Shown: positions 35,135-43,414 of the stretch, in pieces | Position numbering within the stretch: position 1 is the stretch's first letter | Layout of the letters: every line of letters starts with the position of its first letter | Origin: a virus | DNA: 55,913 bases | IMG/VR virus record: IMGVR_UViG_3300044547_001026 | Span: 1 to 55,913 of that record | Direction: 5' to 3' (one strand) | Position numbers and translations under genes: made by a program | The notes under the pieces: model-generated | Told to the model about the DNA's origin: nothing | Seen by the model: the letters and a program-made list of their open reading frames with translations, nothing else | Database searches by the model: none

Positions 35135-35920
35135 CTACTGTGGAAGGGACAATTTCTTATTCCTCACACTCGTTTTTATGTTCATCAATTTTTCAATGTA
35201 CCCATTTCTTCTGAGTAATTTGAAGGTTAGATTCTCATAAGAATACTCCCCACCACTCTCAAGACCACATTGTCTGAACTTTTTTATCTTTGATTTTAAT
35301 TCATCAACCTCTTTTGTTGTATCCTCACCCATCTCTTCTCTATTAACCATAAGGTCAATTTGTTTGGCGTATTCTTCCGACTTTTCTAAAATTTTTTTCT
35401 CATCTAAGTCAAAAGGTGAGTCTAACTTCTTTGGTTCAACAACCCATTCATTATTTAAAATAGAGTAAACCCCCGTTGATAGATGTTCTTCATCTACGTC
35501 TTGTACATATAACTCAACCTCAAAATCCTTTACTTTAATGTCGGTGGTTGTGTTCCAAATTACCTTTTTACTATCAAAAAACTCTTTAACGATTTGGTGG
35601 TATATGGTTGGGGTAACTTTATTCCCATCAAATTCATCCAAATCAATTAAGATGTGTAAATCAACATCAGAATATTTTGACCAATTAAAGTTTGCTAAAG
35701 AACCTGTTAGAACGATGTCGTGAACAAAAAAATCAATACCAATGAATTCTAAGAACTCATTTGAAATTTCCAATAATTTTTCTCTAATTTCTTCGTTTAA
35801 AACATAAGAGTCACCCTTCAAAGAAAAGATTGTTTCGGGCAACGTATCTTTAGGGATGAATGATTTTACAATCTCATTATCCTTTTCAATATCCTCTATT
35901 AGTTCTTTAATTAAACTCAT
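35135..35920 (-). CDS. Nucleotidyltransferase-fold protein
   Basis: 261 residues. DIVLTGSLANFNWSKYSDVD followed by LHI gives the Gly-Ser helix turn plus the Asp-x-Asp metal pair of minimal nucleotidyltransferases (near residues 67-85). KDFEVELYVQD supplies the third acidic strand. The C-terminal 80 residues are helical (KSKIKKFRQCGLESGGEYSY). Substrate is unknown; such proteins can modify tRNA, proteins or small molecules by NMP transfer. It overlaps the KTSC gene upstream by 4 nt. Confidence 0.75.
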   Translation of the reverse strand: MSLIKELIEDIEKDNEIVKSFIPKDTLPETIFSLKGDSYVLNEEIREKLLEISNEFLEFIGIDFFVHDIVLTGSLANFNWSKYSDVDLHILIDLDEFDGNKVTPTIYHQIVKEFFDSKKVIWNTTTDIKVKDFEVELYVQDVDEEHLSTGVYSILNNEWVVEPKKLDSPFDLDEKKILEKSEEYAKQIDLMVNREEMGEDTTKEVDELKSKIKKFRQCGLESGGEYSYENLTFKLLRRNGYIEKLMNIKTSVRNKKLSLPQ

Positions 35921-36162
35921 TTTACTTTTTGATACTTGTATGTTTTAGAAATACTTGTATTGAAAAACTTACCCTGAGATTCCGCCATTCGGAATTTAGT
36001 GAAGATTTCCCATGGTACTTCATTATACTCATAAATAGCACCATTATTAAATTCCACCATCAGAGTCTTTTCTTCGGTGTTATATGTTGCACTTTTAAGA
36101 TTAGACGATGTTATTAACACCTCAATCAGAAGACCATTAATTTTTTCAGATGTAATTCCCAT
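35917..36162 (-). CDS. KTSC-domain protein
   Basis: 81 residues. SSNLKSATYNTEEKTLMVEF, then NNGAIYEYNEVPWEIFTKFR and GKFFNTSISKTYKYQ follow the KTSC domain pattern, a short beta-rich module also found appended to some lysyl-tRNA synthetases. It is a common phage and bacterial stand-alone domain of unknown role, and here it is translationally coupled to the nucleotidyltransferase. Confidence 0.8.
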   Translation of the reverse strand: MGITSEKINGLLIEVLITSSNLKSATYNTEEKTLMVEFNNGAIYEYNEVPWEIFTKFRMAESQGKFFNTSISKTYKYQKVK

Positions 36163-36190
36163 AATGTTTTTTTATCTGATAATATACACA

Positions 36191-36199
36191 ATAAATACC
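36191..36199 (-). promoter_or_regulatory. Candidate phage late-promoter motif
   Basis: Minus-strand GGTATTTAT, 28 nt upstream of the KTSC start, between the gene and the terminator at 36207. Confidence 0.45.
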
Positions 36200-36206
36200 A
36201 AATAAA

Positions 36207-36228
36207 AAACCCCGATTCCTCGGGGTTT
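36207..36228 (-). terminator. Strong hairpin, terminator-like
   Basis: AAACCCCGA and TCGGGGTTT form a perfect 9-bp stem with a 4-nt loop. On the minus strand it is followed by six T, so it would stop antisense transcription coming from the right. Confidence 0.75.
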
Positions 36229-36319
36229 AACTTAATTCAACAAAATAATATGTTAAAGTAATTTTTTTTCATATATTCGTATCAAAATATATTCCGAATG
36301 AATAAATAAGACAATATGT

Positions 36320-36342
36320 CAGTTATATCTTTATACTAACTG
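36320..36342. promoter_or_regulatory. Imperfect palindrome, possible operator
   Basis: A 23-bp element with arms CAGTTATAT and ATACTAACTG lies about 15 bp upstream of the promoter of the ClpC-like gene. It may be a repressor or activator site; no partner is known. Confidence 0.35.
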
Positions 36343-36356
36343 AAAAAATGTCATCA

Positions 36357-36388
36357 TTTTGTTTTTAGAATTATTTTTGTTATCTTTA
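36357..36388 (+). promoter_or_regulatory. Host-type promoter of the ClpC-like gene
   Basis: TTTTG (36357-36361), 19-nt spacer, TATCTTTA (36381-36388), one mismatch from TAnnTTTG. The ATG at 36407 is 18 nt downstream of the box. Confidence 0.55.
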
Positions 36389-36406
36389 TTAAAAACACAT
36401 TATATA

Positions 36407-38425
36407 ATGGCAGTAGATTTTTTCGAAGAGGGTCAGACCTCCACTCCAAAGAGGGGTAAAAAGGGTTCTACAACCCCAATCCTTGATAACTTTTCAAGGG
36501 ATTTAAACAAACTTGCCGAAGAGGGTAAAATCGACCCTGTGATTGGTAGAGACAAAGAGGTAAAGAGAATCGCTCAGATTCTTTCAAGAAAGAAGAAAAA
36601 CAATGTGGTTGTTGTTGGTGATGCCGGTGTTGGTAAATCTGCTCTTGTTGAGAAATTAGCATTGTTAATTGTTAAAGGTGAATGTCCAACCAATCTTTTG
36701 GAAAAAAGAATAATGTCGTTGGATTTAACTTCATTAGTTGCAGGTACAAAATACCGTGGACAGTTTGAGGAGAGAATCAAGGCAATTTTAAATGAGTTAC
36801 AACACGAACCAAATGTGATTGTCTTTATTGACGAATTACATACAATGATTGGTGCGGGTAATGCAAGTGGTTCAATGGATGCCGCAAATATTCTTAAACC
36901 CGCATTGGCAAGAGGAGAAATTCAATGTATTGGTGCCACAACTTTTGATGAGTTTAAAAAACATATTGAGAAGGATTCCGCATTAGTTAGACGTTTCCAA
37001 AAGATTATTTTAAAGGAACCGACTCACGAGGAAACCATTCAAATTTTGGATAACCTAAAAGATTCTTATGAAAGTTACCATAAAGTACACTACGAAGATG
37101 GTGTTGTTAATATAATTGTTAAACTTTGCGGTCGTTTCATCACGGATAGACAATTCCCCGATAAGGCAATTGATGTATTAGATGAATTGGGTTCAGATAA
37201 AAAAATCAACACTAAGGTTCCCGAAATAATTGAAAAACTAAAAAAAGAATCTGACGAACTTAAAGAAAAAAAGATTCAAGTTGTAAAAAACCAAAACTAC
37301 GAGCAGGCGGCGAAACTCAGAGATGAGGAACGTAAAATTCTAACCAAGTTAGAAGAAGAGAAAACATTATGGTTAGACAAACAAAAGGATAACAAAGTCC
37401 CTGTTTGTGTTGACGATGTTTATGAAATAATCTCACAAATGACAGGTGTCCCAATTACCAAATTGGATGATAGAGAAACTCAAAACCTATTAAAATTAGA
37501 AGAGAGGTTATCGGCGAAAGTTATTGGTCAGGAAGATGCGATTTCAATTATATCCAAATCAATCAGACGAAATAGGGTTGGTATTAAAGACACAAACAAA
37601 CCAATTGGTTCGTTTATCTTTTTAGGTTCGACAGGTGTCGGTAAAACTTACCTCGCCAAGTCTATTGCGGAGTTGTTATTTGGTGACCCCGAAAAAGTGA
37701 TTAGAGTAGACATGAGTGAGTTTATGGAAAAACATAATGTATCTCGTTTAATCGGTTCTCCTCCGGGTTATGTTGGTTATGATGAAGGTGGTCAATTAAC
37801 TGAGAAGATTAAAAACAATCCATTCTCAGTAGTATTGTTCGATGAGATTGAAAAGGCACACAAAGACGTGTTTAACATCCTACTTCAAATTTTAGATGAA
37901 GGACATTTAACGGATTCATTTGGTAGGAAGGTTAACTTTACCAATACCATCATTATTATGACCTCTAACGTAGGTGCAAAAAAAGTATCAGATTTCGGAG
38001 GTGGTGTTGGATTCACAACTAACTCAAGTGAGGAACAAAAACACGAGGTTAGGAAATCAATCATTCAAAAATCTTTGAAACAACATTTCAATCCCGAGTT
38101 TCTTAATCGTATTGATGATATTATTTTGTTTAATAAATTGAATGGTGATACTATTAATAAAATTATCGAAATTGAGTTAGGTAAATTACTCATTCGTTTA
38201 AAAGAAAAGAATTTCAATGTAGTATTTGATAAAAGTGTAATATCTCGAATTTCCGAGTTAAATATTCAAGAAGAATATGGTGCACGACCAATTAAGAGAA
38301 TCATTCAAAATCTTTGTGAGGATTTCCTCAGTGAAGAGATTTTAAGGGGTTCGATTAAGGAAAACGAACTTACAACATTGAAATTTAAAGACGGTCAACT
38401 AAAAATATTTAAGAAATTGGTATAA
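36407..38425 (+). CDS. ClpC-like AAA+ unfoldase without N-domain
   Basis: 672 residues from the ATG at 36407; an upstream in-frame TTG would add a hydrophobic stretch and is rejected. D1 Walker A GDAGVGKS is at 71-78 and D2 Walker A GSTGVGKT at 407-414. A UVR motif (NYEQAAKLRDEERKIL, about 297-312) marks a ClpC-type middle domain. The loop G-V-G-F (VGF 534-536) corresponds to the ClpP-docking loop of ClpA/C proteins. The usual repeat N-domain (about 140 residues) is absent. It may feed proteins to host ClpP or act as a disaggregase; either would be redirected because adaptor binding needs the N-domain. Confidence 0.9.
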   Translation: MAVDFFEEGQTSTPKRGKKGSTTPILDNFSRDLNKLAEEGKIDPVIGRDKEVKRIAQILSRKKKNNVVVVGDAGVGKSALVEKLALLIVKGECPTNLLEKRIMSLDLTSLVAGTKYRGQFEERIKAILNELQHEPNVIVFIDELHTMIGAGNASGSMDAANILKPALARGEIQCIGATTFDEFKKHIEKDSALVRRFQKIILKEPTHEETIQILDNLKDSYESYHKVHYEDGVVNIIVKLCGRFITDRQFPDKAIDVLDELGSDKKINTKVPEIIEKLKKESDELKEKKIQVVKNQNYEQAAKLRDEERKILTKLEEEKTLWLDKQKDNKVPVCVDDVYEIISQMTGVPITKLDDRETQNLLKLEERLSAKVIGQEDAISIISKSIRRNRVGIKDTNKPIGSFIFLGSTGVGKTYLAKSIAELLFGDPEKVIRVDMSEFMEKHNVSRLIGSPPGYVGYDEGGQLTEKIKNNPFSVVLFDEIEKAHKDVFNILLQILDEGHLTDSFGRKVNFTNTIIIMTSNVGAKKVSDFGGGVGFTTNSSEEQKHEVRKSIIQKSLKQHFNPEFLNRIDDIILFNKLNGDTINKIIEIELGKLLIRLKEKNFNVVFDKSVISRISELNIQEEYGARPIKRIIQNLCEDFLSEEILRGSIKENELTTLKFKDGQLKIFKKLV

Positions 38426-38503
38426 ATATTTGGGTTTTTTTAAAAATCATATATATTTATATCAACAAGGAAATCTTTGCCGAAATCCTTTCGTTTTTTA
38501 GTC

Positions 38504-38519
38504 CGTGGGGTTGAACCCA
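38504..38519 (+). other. Hairpin downstream of the ClpC-like gene
   Basis: GTGGG and CCCAC enclose a 6-nt loop, just before the stronger terminator at 38533. It may be part of the transcript end. Confidence 0.4.
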
Positions 38520-38532
38520 CAAAAATGACCTT

Positions 38533-38562
38533 AAGCCCCGATTCCCGTCGGGGCTTTTTTTA
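38533..38562 (+). terminator. Intrinsic terminator after the ClpC-like gene
   Basis: AAGCCCCGA (38533-38541) pairs with TCGGGGCTT (38548-38556), followed by a run of T. Confidence 0.85.
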
Positions 38563-38577
38563 TTCCGTAATTTTTCG

Positions 38578-38585
38578 TATATTTG
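38578..38585 (+). promoter_or_regulatory. Host-type promoter -7 box of the lipoprotein gene
   Basis: TATATTTG with the ATG only 5 nt downstream, which implies a leaderless or nearly leaderless transcript. Confidence 0.5.
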
Positions 38586-38590
38586 TAACT

Positions 38591-38767
38591 ATGAGAAAAT
38601 ATACTTTGATTTTCGCAATTATCGCAACAGTTGCGATGACTGCATGTGGTAACGAGTCTACCACATCAACCGAAACAACCGACTCAACTGCAACTGTTGC
38701 TGATACAACAGTTGTTGCTGATTCCGATGCAACACAGGAAACTGTGGATAGCACTGTGAAACAGTAA
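38591..38767 (+). CDS. Small secreted lipoprotein
   Basis: 58 residues. A lipoprotein signal peptide (MRKYTLIFAIIATVAMTACG) puts the lipobox Cys at residue 19. The remaining 39 residues are Thr/Ser/Asp/Val only, without positive charge except the penultimate Lys, and likely form a short disordered tail. It lies directly behind a TATATTTG promoter. Small phage lipoproteins of this type often block receptors against superinfection; that role is inferred from analogy. The longer upstream frame in the same reading frame is not supported. Confidence 0.75.
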   Translation: MRKYTLIFAIIATVAMTACGNESTTSTETTDSTATVADTTVVADSDATQETVDSTVKQ

Positions 38768-38861
38768 TTAAATGAGTGCTCACTACCGTTGGTGGAAATG
38801 TGGGTTAAATGTATTGATTGTGACACCACAGCTCGTTTTTTTAATTTAAAAATTTTAAAAT

Positions 38862-39245
38862 ATGGAATTAATATTAGTAAGGGGTTTACCGGGTTCAGGT
38901 AAATCAACATTCGCAAAATCTTTGGGTTGTCCTTGTTTCGAGGCAGATATGTATTTCATCAACGAAGATGGGGTGTACAACTTTGATGCGTCAAAAATTA
39001 AAATGGCCCATCAATGGTGTAAAGACAGGTTAGTACAACTCATGGAAGTGGACATCAAAAAAATTGCGATATCGAATACATTCACCCAAGAATGGGAAAT
39101 GGATGATTACTATAAATTGGCGGAACAATACGGGTACACCGTGTTTAGTGTTATCGTTGAGAATAGACATAACGGAAAAAATGTTCACGGGGTACCTCAG
39201 GACAAATTAGAAATCATGAAAGAAAGATTTCAAGTGAAACTTTAG
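38862..39245 (+). CDS. P-loop kinase, polynucleotide-kinase-like
   Basis: 127 residues. The P-loop GLPGSGKST is at 8-16. ISNTFTQEWEMDDYYKLAEQ and VIVENRHNGKNVHGVP fit the AAA_33/Pnk-type kinase pattern in which the second Asp helix binds nucleotide and the Arg lid follows. It probably phosphorylates 5'-OH RNA ends. It is 5 nt ahead of an RNA ligase and near a tRNA array, a typical arrangement for repair of tRNAs cut by anticodon nucleases. No separate 3'-phosphatase domain is fused. Confidence 0.8.
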   Translation: MELILVRGLPGSGKSTFAKSLGCPCFEADMYFINEDGVYNFDASKIKMAHQWCKDRLVQLMEVDIKKIAISNTFTQEWEMDDYYKLAEQYGYTVFSVIVENRHNGKNVHGVPQDKLEIMKERFQVKL

Positions 39246-39250
39246 ACATT

Positions 39251-40315
39251 ATGTTAGACATTTTAGAAAGATATCATAAGGATGGTTTGTTACATAAACA
39301 AACCCACCCAACTCTTGATTTGACCATATGGAATTATTCGCCGAAAGTTCAATATGAAAGACTGTGGGATGAGATAACTGTGCAATGTCGTGGTCTTGTT
39401 ACTAACAGTAAAGGTGAAATTGTTGCGAAACCATTCAAAAAGTTCTTCAACTATGAAGAACATAAACCAGAAGAAATACCAAATGAGTATTTTGAGGTTT
39501 ATGAAAAAATGGATGGTTCTTTAGGTATATTATTCAACTATAATGGTGAATGGGTAATGGCAACCCGTGGTTCGTTTATTTCTGAACAATCAGTTAAAGG
39601 TCGTAAGTTACTTGAGAAATATGATTATAATCGGTTACATACCGACTACACTTATTTATTTGAAATAATCTATCCCGAAAATAGAATTGTGTGTGTTTAC
39701 GATTTTGAAGATTTAGTTTTATTGGGTGTAATCCACACAGAAAGTGGTAACGAGGTTAATATTCATAACCTCAATAATGAAGATATCCGATTAAACAACA
39801 TGATTGGTAATTTAGGTTTCAGAGTCGTTACCTTATATAAAACATGGGGTGAAGGATTTGACGTACTGAAAGAAGAAATATCAAAAGATAGAGAAGGATA
39901 CGTTATTCGTTTTAGAAATGGTTTTCGTATGAAAATCAAAGGGGATGAATATGTCCGTTTGCACCGAATATTAACCAATATATCTAATAGAGACATTTGG
40001 GAGTATTTGAAAGATGGTAAACCTATGGATGAAATCTTAGATAAAGTACCCGATGAATTTTACGATTGGGTTAAGAACACCAAAAATGATTTAATTACAC
40101 AATTCAATATATTAGAAAAAGAATATCAATGGATATTCAAAGTAACAAACAGGGTTCACGGTATTGAGAATCGTGCAGTCTTTGCTGAGTACGCAAAAAA
40201 ATACAAACACCCCAACTTATTATTTAATATGTTGGATGGTAAAGACTATTCGCAACAAATATGGAAACTTCTGTACCCAACATATTCAAAACCATTTAAA
40301 AAAGATGAAATATAG
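39251..40315 (+). CDS. RNA ligase (T4 Rnl1-like family)
   Basis: 354 residues. Motif I is EKMDGSL (85-91) with Lys86 the probable adenylated residue. ATRGSF is motif Ia/III-like; EGYVIRF is motif IV and RMKIKGDEY motif V. The N-terminus (LDLTIWNYSPKVQYERLWDE and VQCRGLVTN) matches Rnl1-type ligases of T4-like phages. It joins 5'-phosphate and 3'-hydroxyl RNA ends using ATP, completing repair started by the kinase upstream. Substrates are inferred to be cleaved tRNAs. Confidence 0.92.
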   Translation: MLDILERYHKDGLLHKQTHPTLDLTIWNYSPKVQYERLWDEITVQCRGLVTNSKGEIVAKPFKKFFNYEEHKPEEIPNEYFEVYEKMDGSLGILFNYNGEWVMATRGSFISEQSVKGRKLLEKYDYNRLHTDYTYLFEIIYPENRIVCVYDFEDLVLLGVIHTESGNEVNIHNLNNEDIRLNNMIGNLGFRVVTLYKTWGEGFDVLKEEISKDREGYVIRFRNGFRMKIKGDEYVRLHRILTNISNRDIWEYLKDGKPMDEILDKVPDEFYDWVKNTKNDLITQFNILEKEYQWIFKVTNRVHGIENRAVFAEYAKKYKHPNLLFNMLDGKDYSQQIWKLLYPTYSKPFKKDEI

Positions 40316-40739
40316 AATTTATTTAGACGATGTTAGAACACCAATTAGTCCAAACAATGAATGGGTGGATGGTATTGAGGAATGGACTGTTGTTAGGAAT
40401 TACGTGGAATTCGTAGAGAAAATAACCGAGATTGGTTTGGAGAACATAGAATTAATTTCTTTGGACCACGATTTAGGTGATACCGCAATGGCCGAATGGC
40501 ATCGTAATGTTTATCACAACTATGAGTTGGATTATGATAATATCCTTGAAAAAACCGGAATGGATTGTGTTAAATGGTTGGTTGAAAAATGGATGGATGG
40601 TGAACCCGTGGTTACTGTTGTTGTACACTCGGCAAACGCAATCGGTAGTGGAAATATGATGGGTTATATAAACAATTACCGACACATCAATAAATTACCA
40701 CAAAATTGTATTAGAGTTCAGTGGGAACACACGGTGTAA
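40305..40739 (+). CDS. Putative cyclic-phosphate-processing Receiver-fold protein (cREC-like)
   Basis: 144 residues from the ATG at 40305, which overlaps the ligase stop by 11 nt. YLDDVRTP (6-13), SLDHDLGD (52-59) and VVVHSAN (105-111) keep an Asp pair, a second acidic strand (LDHDLG) and a His-Ser-x-Asn strand on a Receiver-like fold. This fits the family predicted to process 2',3'-cyclic phosphates in RNA-repair operons. The operon order kinase-ligase-cREC supports a complete RNA end-healing set. The family name is recalled and activity is predicted, not demonstrated. Confidence 0.7.
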   Translation: MKYRIYLDDVRTPISPNNEWVDGIEEWTVVRNYVEFVEKITEIGLENIELISLDHDLGDTAMAEWHRNVYHNYELDYDNILEKTGMDCVKWLVEKWMDGEPVVTVVVHSANAIGSGNMMGYINNYRHINKLPQNCIRVQWEHTV

Positions 40740-40746
40740 AAATCGT

Positions 40747-40777
40747 TTGGATAATTTAATTTTTTTAATCACCTTTG
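40747..40777 (+). promoter_or_regulatory. Probable host-type promoter
   Basis: TTG (40747-40749), about 20 nt, then CACCTTTG (40770-40777), one mismatch from TAnnTTTG, upstream of the ATG at 40802. Confidence 0.4.
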
Positions 40778-40801
40778 TACTGAACCAAACAATTTATTAA
40801 A

Positions 40802-41131
40802 ATGGATACAAATACTAACTCAATTGCGACCAAAAAATTATTAATAAAAGGAAAGTATGAAGGTTTTAAAGACTTTTATGATGTTAACAAAATTGTTATT
40901 TACAAAAACATTTTAAAACTTTTTACCAACTTCAAAAAACAAGATAAAGACCAATTAGTTCTTATCATTTCGGCAAAGATTAGTAATTTAGATTGGGAAA
41001 CCGAATTGAAATTTCAAAGAAAAGAGTCCATCGTTTTAGTTCGTGATATCATGCCGTACTTCGAGCAAATCGAAGACTATGAAACATGTGGTCAAATCTG
41101 TGACCTATACAAAAAAATACAATCAGTTTGA
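40802..41131 (+). CDS. Hypothetical protein
   Basis: 109 residues, mixed charge, mainly helical with a beta strand in the centre (QLVLIISAKISNLDWETELK). There is no signal peptide or known motif. The gene has its own promoter-like upstream region. Its 3' end overlaps by 9 nt the end of the convergent lectin-domain gene. Confidence 0.6.
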   Translation: MDTNTNSIATKKLLIKGKYEGFKDFYDVNKIVIYKNILKLFTNFKKQDKDQLVLIISAKISNLDWETELKFQRKESIVLVRDIMPYFEQIEDYETCGQICDLYKKIQSV

Positions 41132-43414
41132 TGAGTGAGATAAGTTTGAATCACCTTTAACAATATACTTTATGTTAAGGGTGACAGAACTTGTCACAAA
41201 ATTTATAGTAAAACTCGTAACGGGTGTTACTGTTTTATAATTTGATGGAGTTATCGAATTAAAATCTGACGCAGTATACCACCACACTTTATCAAACGTA
41301 ATCATACCTGTAAGATTTGCACCAAGTAAGTACGCATCAGGTATGGTAACAACACCGTCATCATTAATGTCACCAGCCCTCATTTTAGGTCCACTGTTCA
41401 AATGTATTCCTGAAAGTGTATTGTTGGGTGTATTTTCATTTTGAGACTCGTTAAACACCAAATCAAAGTCTGATGAAGTTAGTGTTGGCGTAAATGAAGG
41501 TACAACTTTGAAAGTTGCATTATGTTTTGTTGGATTCAATGTATATGTTCCGTTTGTTGCGACCGTTACGGTTTGTAATAATGTGTCCGTAGTACCCACA
41601 ACCAAATATAATTTAACCTGCGGTCTTGTGGATAGTCCAGATGGAATTGTAATTGTACCACTAATTGTTTCAGTTATAATTGAAACCGTACCATTACTAC
41701 TATATGCAAATCCACAAGTACCACTTTGTAATTGTGCTCTAAATAATGTTTTGGTTGTAATGTTTGTATAACTATTACTTGCAGTTGTGTTTGTTATGTC
41801 TGTCCAGTTGACACCGTCATTAGTAGACTTCTGCCATTTAACAATAGTTCCAGTATAACTACTTAATGTCAATGTACCTGAGTTTGTTGTACTCGTGTGA
41901 GTTGCTGATGACACACCACCACCAACAGGGGGTGTTCCCGATGTTACGCTGATAGTTTTAGCACCTGATAATACCGCACTACCACAACTCGGTGTTTGGA
42001 CTTCAACACGATAATAATATGTACCAGCGGAACTTATGGTTTCTGTTAAACTTGTTGTTGTGTTAGAGATATTAGTCCAATTCACGTTGTCCGTTGAGCG
42101 TTGCCATTTATTTACATTACCCTGTTGACCTGATAATGTTAATTCAACTTGACCACCGGCACATATAGAATTATTTGCCGCGAATACCGACCCCGATTTA
42201 GTTGGTTTTACGGTAACATAGACACTTGAGGTTGCCAATCCCGAACAACTAACAGGACTTGATGAATTCACAATTGCTCGGTAATATGTTGTCTTCGTTA
42301 AATTGGTTACCGTTATACTTGTTGATGTACTTGTGATAGTTGTTCCTGCAGTAAAAAAGTTATCGAAAGATGATTCCCATCTAACAACACTACCCGATAA
42401 ATTATTTAATGTTAATGTCGTACTATTACTTCCTGAACATACGTTAACATCACCACCACTTATGTAACCACTTGAAGAGTTACTGACCTCAATATTTCTT
42501 GTTAATATAGTTGTACTCGTTGTTATATCACCCGGCATGTCACCATACTCACAAATATAACCCGGTAGAGTACTATTTGCTAAGTCATTCCATTGACCAC
42601 TATTTGATGAATAGAATTGTCCAAACGCTTCCGAGGTACCATTTGGTTCTCCACCCGCCCATTTATGATACATACCCGATACTAAGGTTGTACTTGGGGT
42701 ATTTCCATTTGAAAAGTTTTGACCTTTTTCAGGACCTGTAACCCAGTGCCACTTTCCTTCTGATGCGGATTGACTCGCATAAACAGTTGAACCCTTTGCA
42801 GTGTTGATATAGTTGTAATCATCCGATGCACCAAACCAAGCATCGTTTGCCATTAATTTCCAAATAAAGTTATTTTCCGCCTCGGATAAAACTGTTGCCA
42901 AATAACCAACCCTTCCGAAGTATGATTTATTACTTGCGTTTGTATATGAATTAGTCCAACTTGTATTACCCGACACATATTCATAAAAGTGTTCGGTTAA
43001 TGGATTATAAAAAACAGTACCTGCAACGAAAGTCACTCTTCTTTGAAGTGCGTAACATGTGGAGGTGGTTGATTTAAATTCAACACCCCTTAATACTGAT
43101 TCCCAATTTGTTGCAGTTGTTGAACCACTAAAAATTAAAACACCCGTTGTGGTATTAAATGATGAAGAAACTCCCGATGGAAGTGTTGCCGTTGACCTTA
43201 ATTGGTCACCACTCGTATATGTTTGAGATATTTGAACTCTAAAACCTGTAATCGTTCCATTTGCGGTTAAAGTTAGATTTGGGTCAACTTTAGTCCACGT
43301 ATTATATGTCGATGAAAGAGCACTCGTACTTGATGTTCCAAGACTAACAGATGTTGCCTGTGAAAAACCTAAGACTGGTAACAATAAAAATAATATGTAT
43401 AGTAGTTTTCTCAT
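41123..43414 (-). CDS. Secreted C-type-lectin / Ig-like / dockerin-like surface protein
   Basis: 763 residues. The signal peptide MRKLLYILFLLLPVLGFSQA is typical of Bacteroidota. A C-type lectin domain covers about 163-290 (YLATVLSEAENNFIWKLMAN, AWFGASDD, KWAGGEPN and SGQWNDL), keeping the EPN (256-258) and WND (275-277) sugar/Ca2+ motifs. Three similar Ig-like domains follow, each with W-Q-x-S-x-D. An SdrD-B-like segment and a dockerin-like Ca2+ loop (GDINDDGVVTIPDAYLL) come next, ending NIKYIVKGDSNLSH. It should be displayed on the cell or virion surface. Its ATG overlaps the upstream barrel gene by 4 nt. Confidence 0.85.
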   Translation of the reverse strand: MRKLLYILFLLLPVLGFSQATSVSLGTSSTSALSSTYNTWTKVDPNLTLTANGTITGFRVQISQTYTSGDQLRSTATLPSGVSSSFNTTTGVLIFSGSTTATNWESVLRGVEFKSTTSTCYALQRRVTFVAGTVFYNPLTEHFYEYVSGNTSWTNSYTNASNKSYFGRVGYLATVLSEAENNFIWKLMANDAWFGASDDYNYINTAKGSTVYASQSASEGKWHWVTGPEKGQNFSNGNTPSTTLVSGMYHKWAGGEPNGTSEAFGQFYSSNSGQWNDLANSTLPGYICEYGDMPGDITTSTTILTRNIEVSNSSSGYISGGDVNVCSGSNSTTLTLNNLSGSVVRWESSFDNFFTAGTTITSTSTSITVTNLTKTTYYRAIVNSSSPVSCSGLATSSVYVTVKPTKSGSVFAANNSICAGGQVELTLSGQQGNVNKWQRSTDNVNWTNISNTTTSLTETISSAGTYYYRVEVQTPSCGSAVLSGAKTISVTSGTPPVGGGVSSATHTSTTNSGTLTLSSYTGTIVKWQKSTNDGVNWTDITNTTASNSYTNITTKTLFRAQLQSGTCGFAYSSNGTVSIITETISGTITIPSGLSTRPQVKLYLVVGTTDTLLQTVTVATNGTYTLNPTKHNATFKVVPSFTPTLTSSDFDLVFNESQNENTPNNTLSGIHLNSGPKMRAGDINDDGVVTIPDAYLLGANLTGMITFDKVWWYTASDFNSITPSNYKTVTPVTSFTINFVTSSVTLNIKYIVKGDSNLSHSSN

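Noticed and set aside
41123-43414. Diversity-generating retroelement targeting the lectin domain
   Set aside because: No reverse transcriptase or template repeat was seen in the window.
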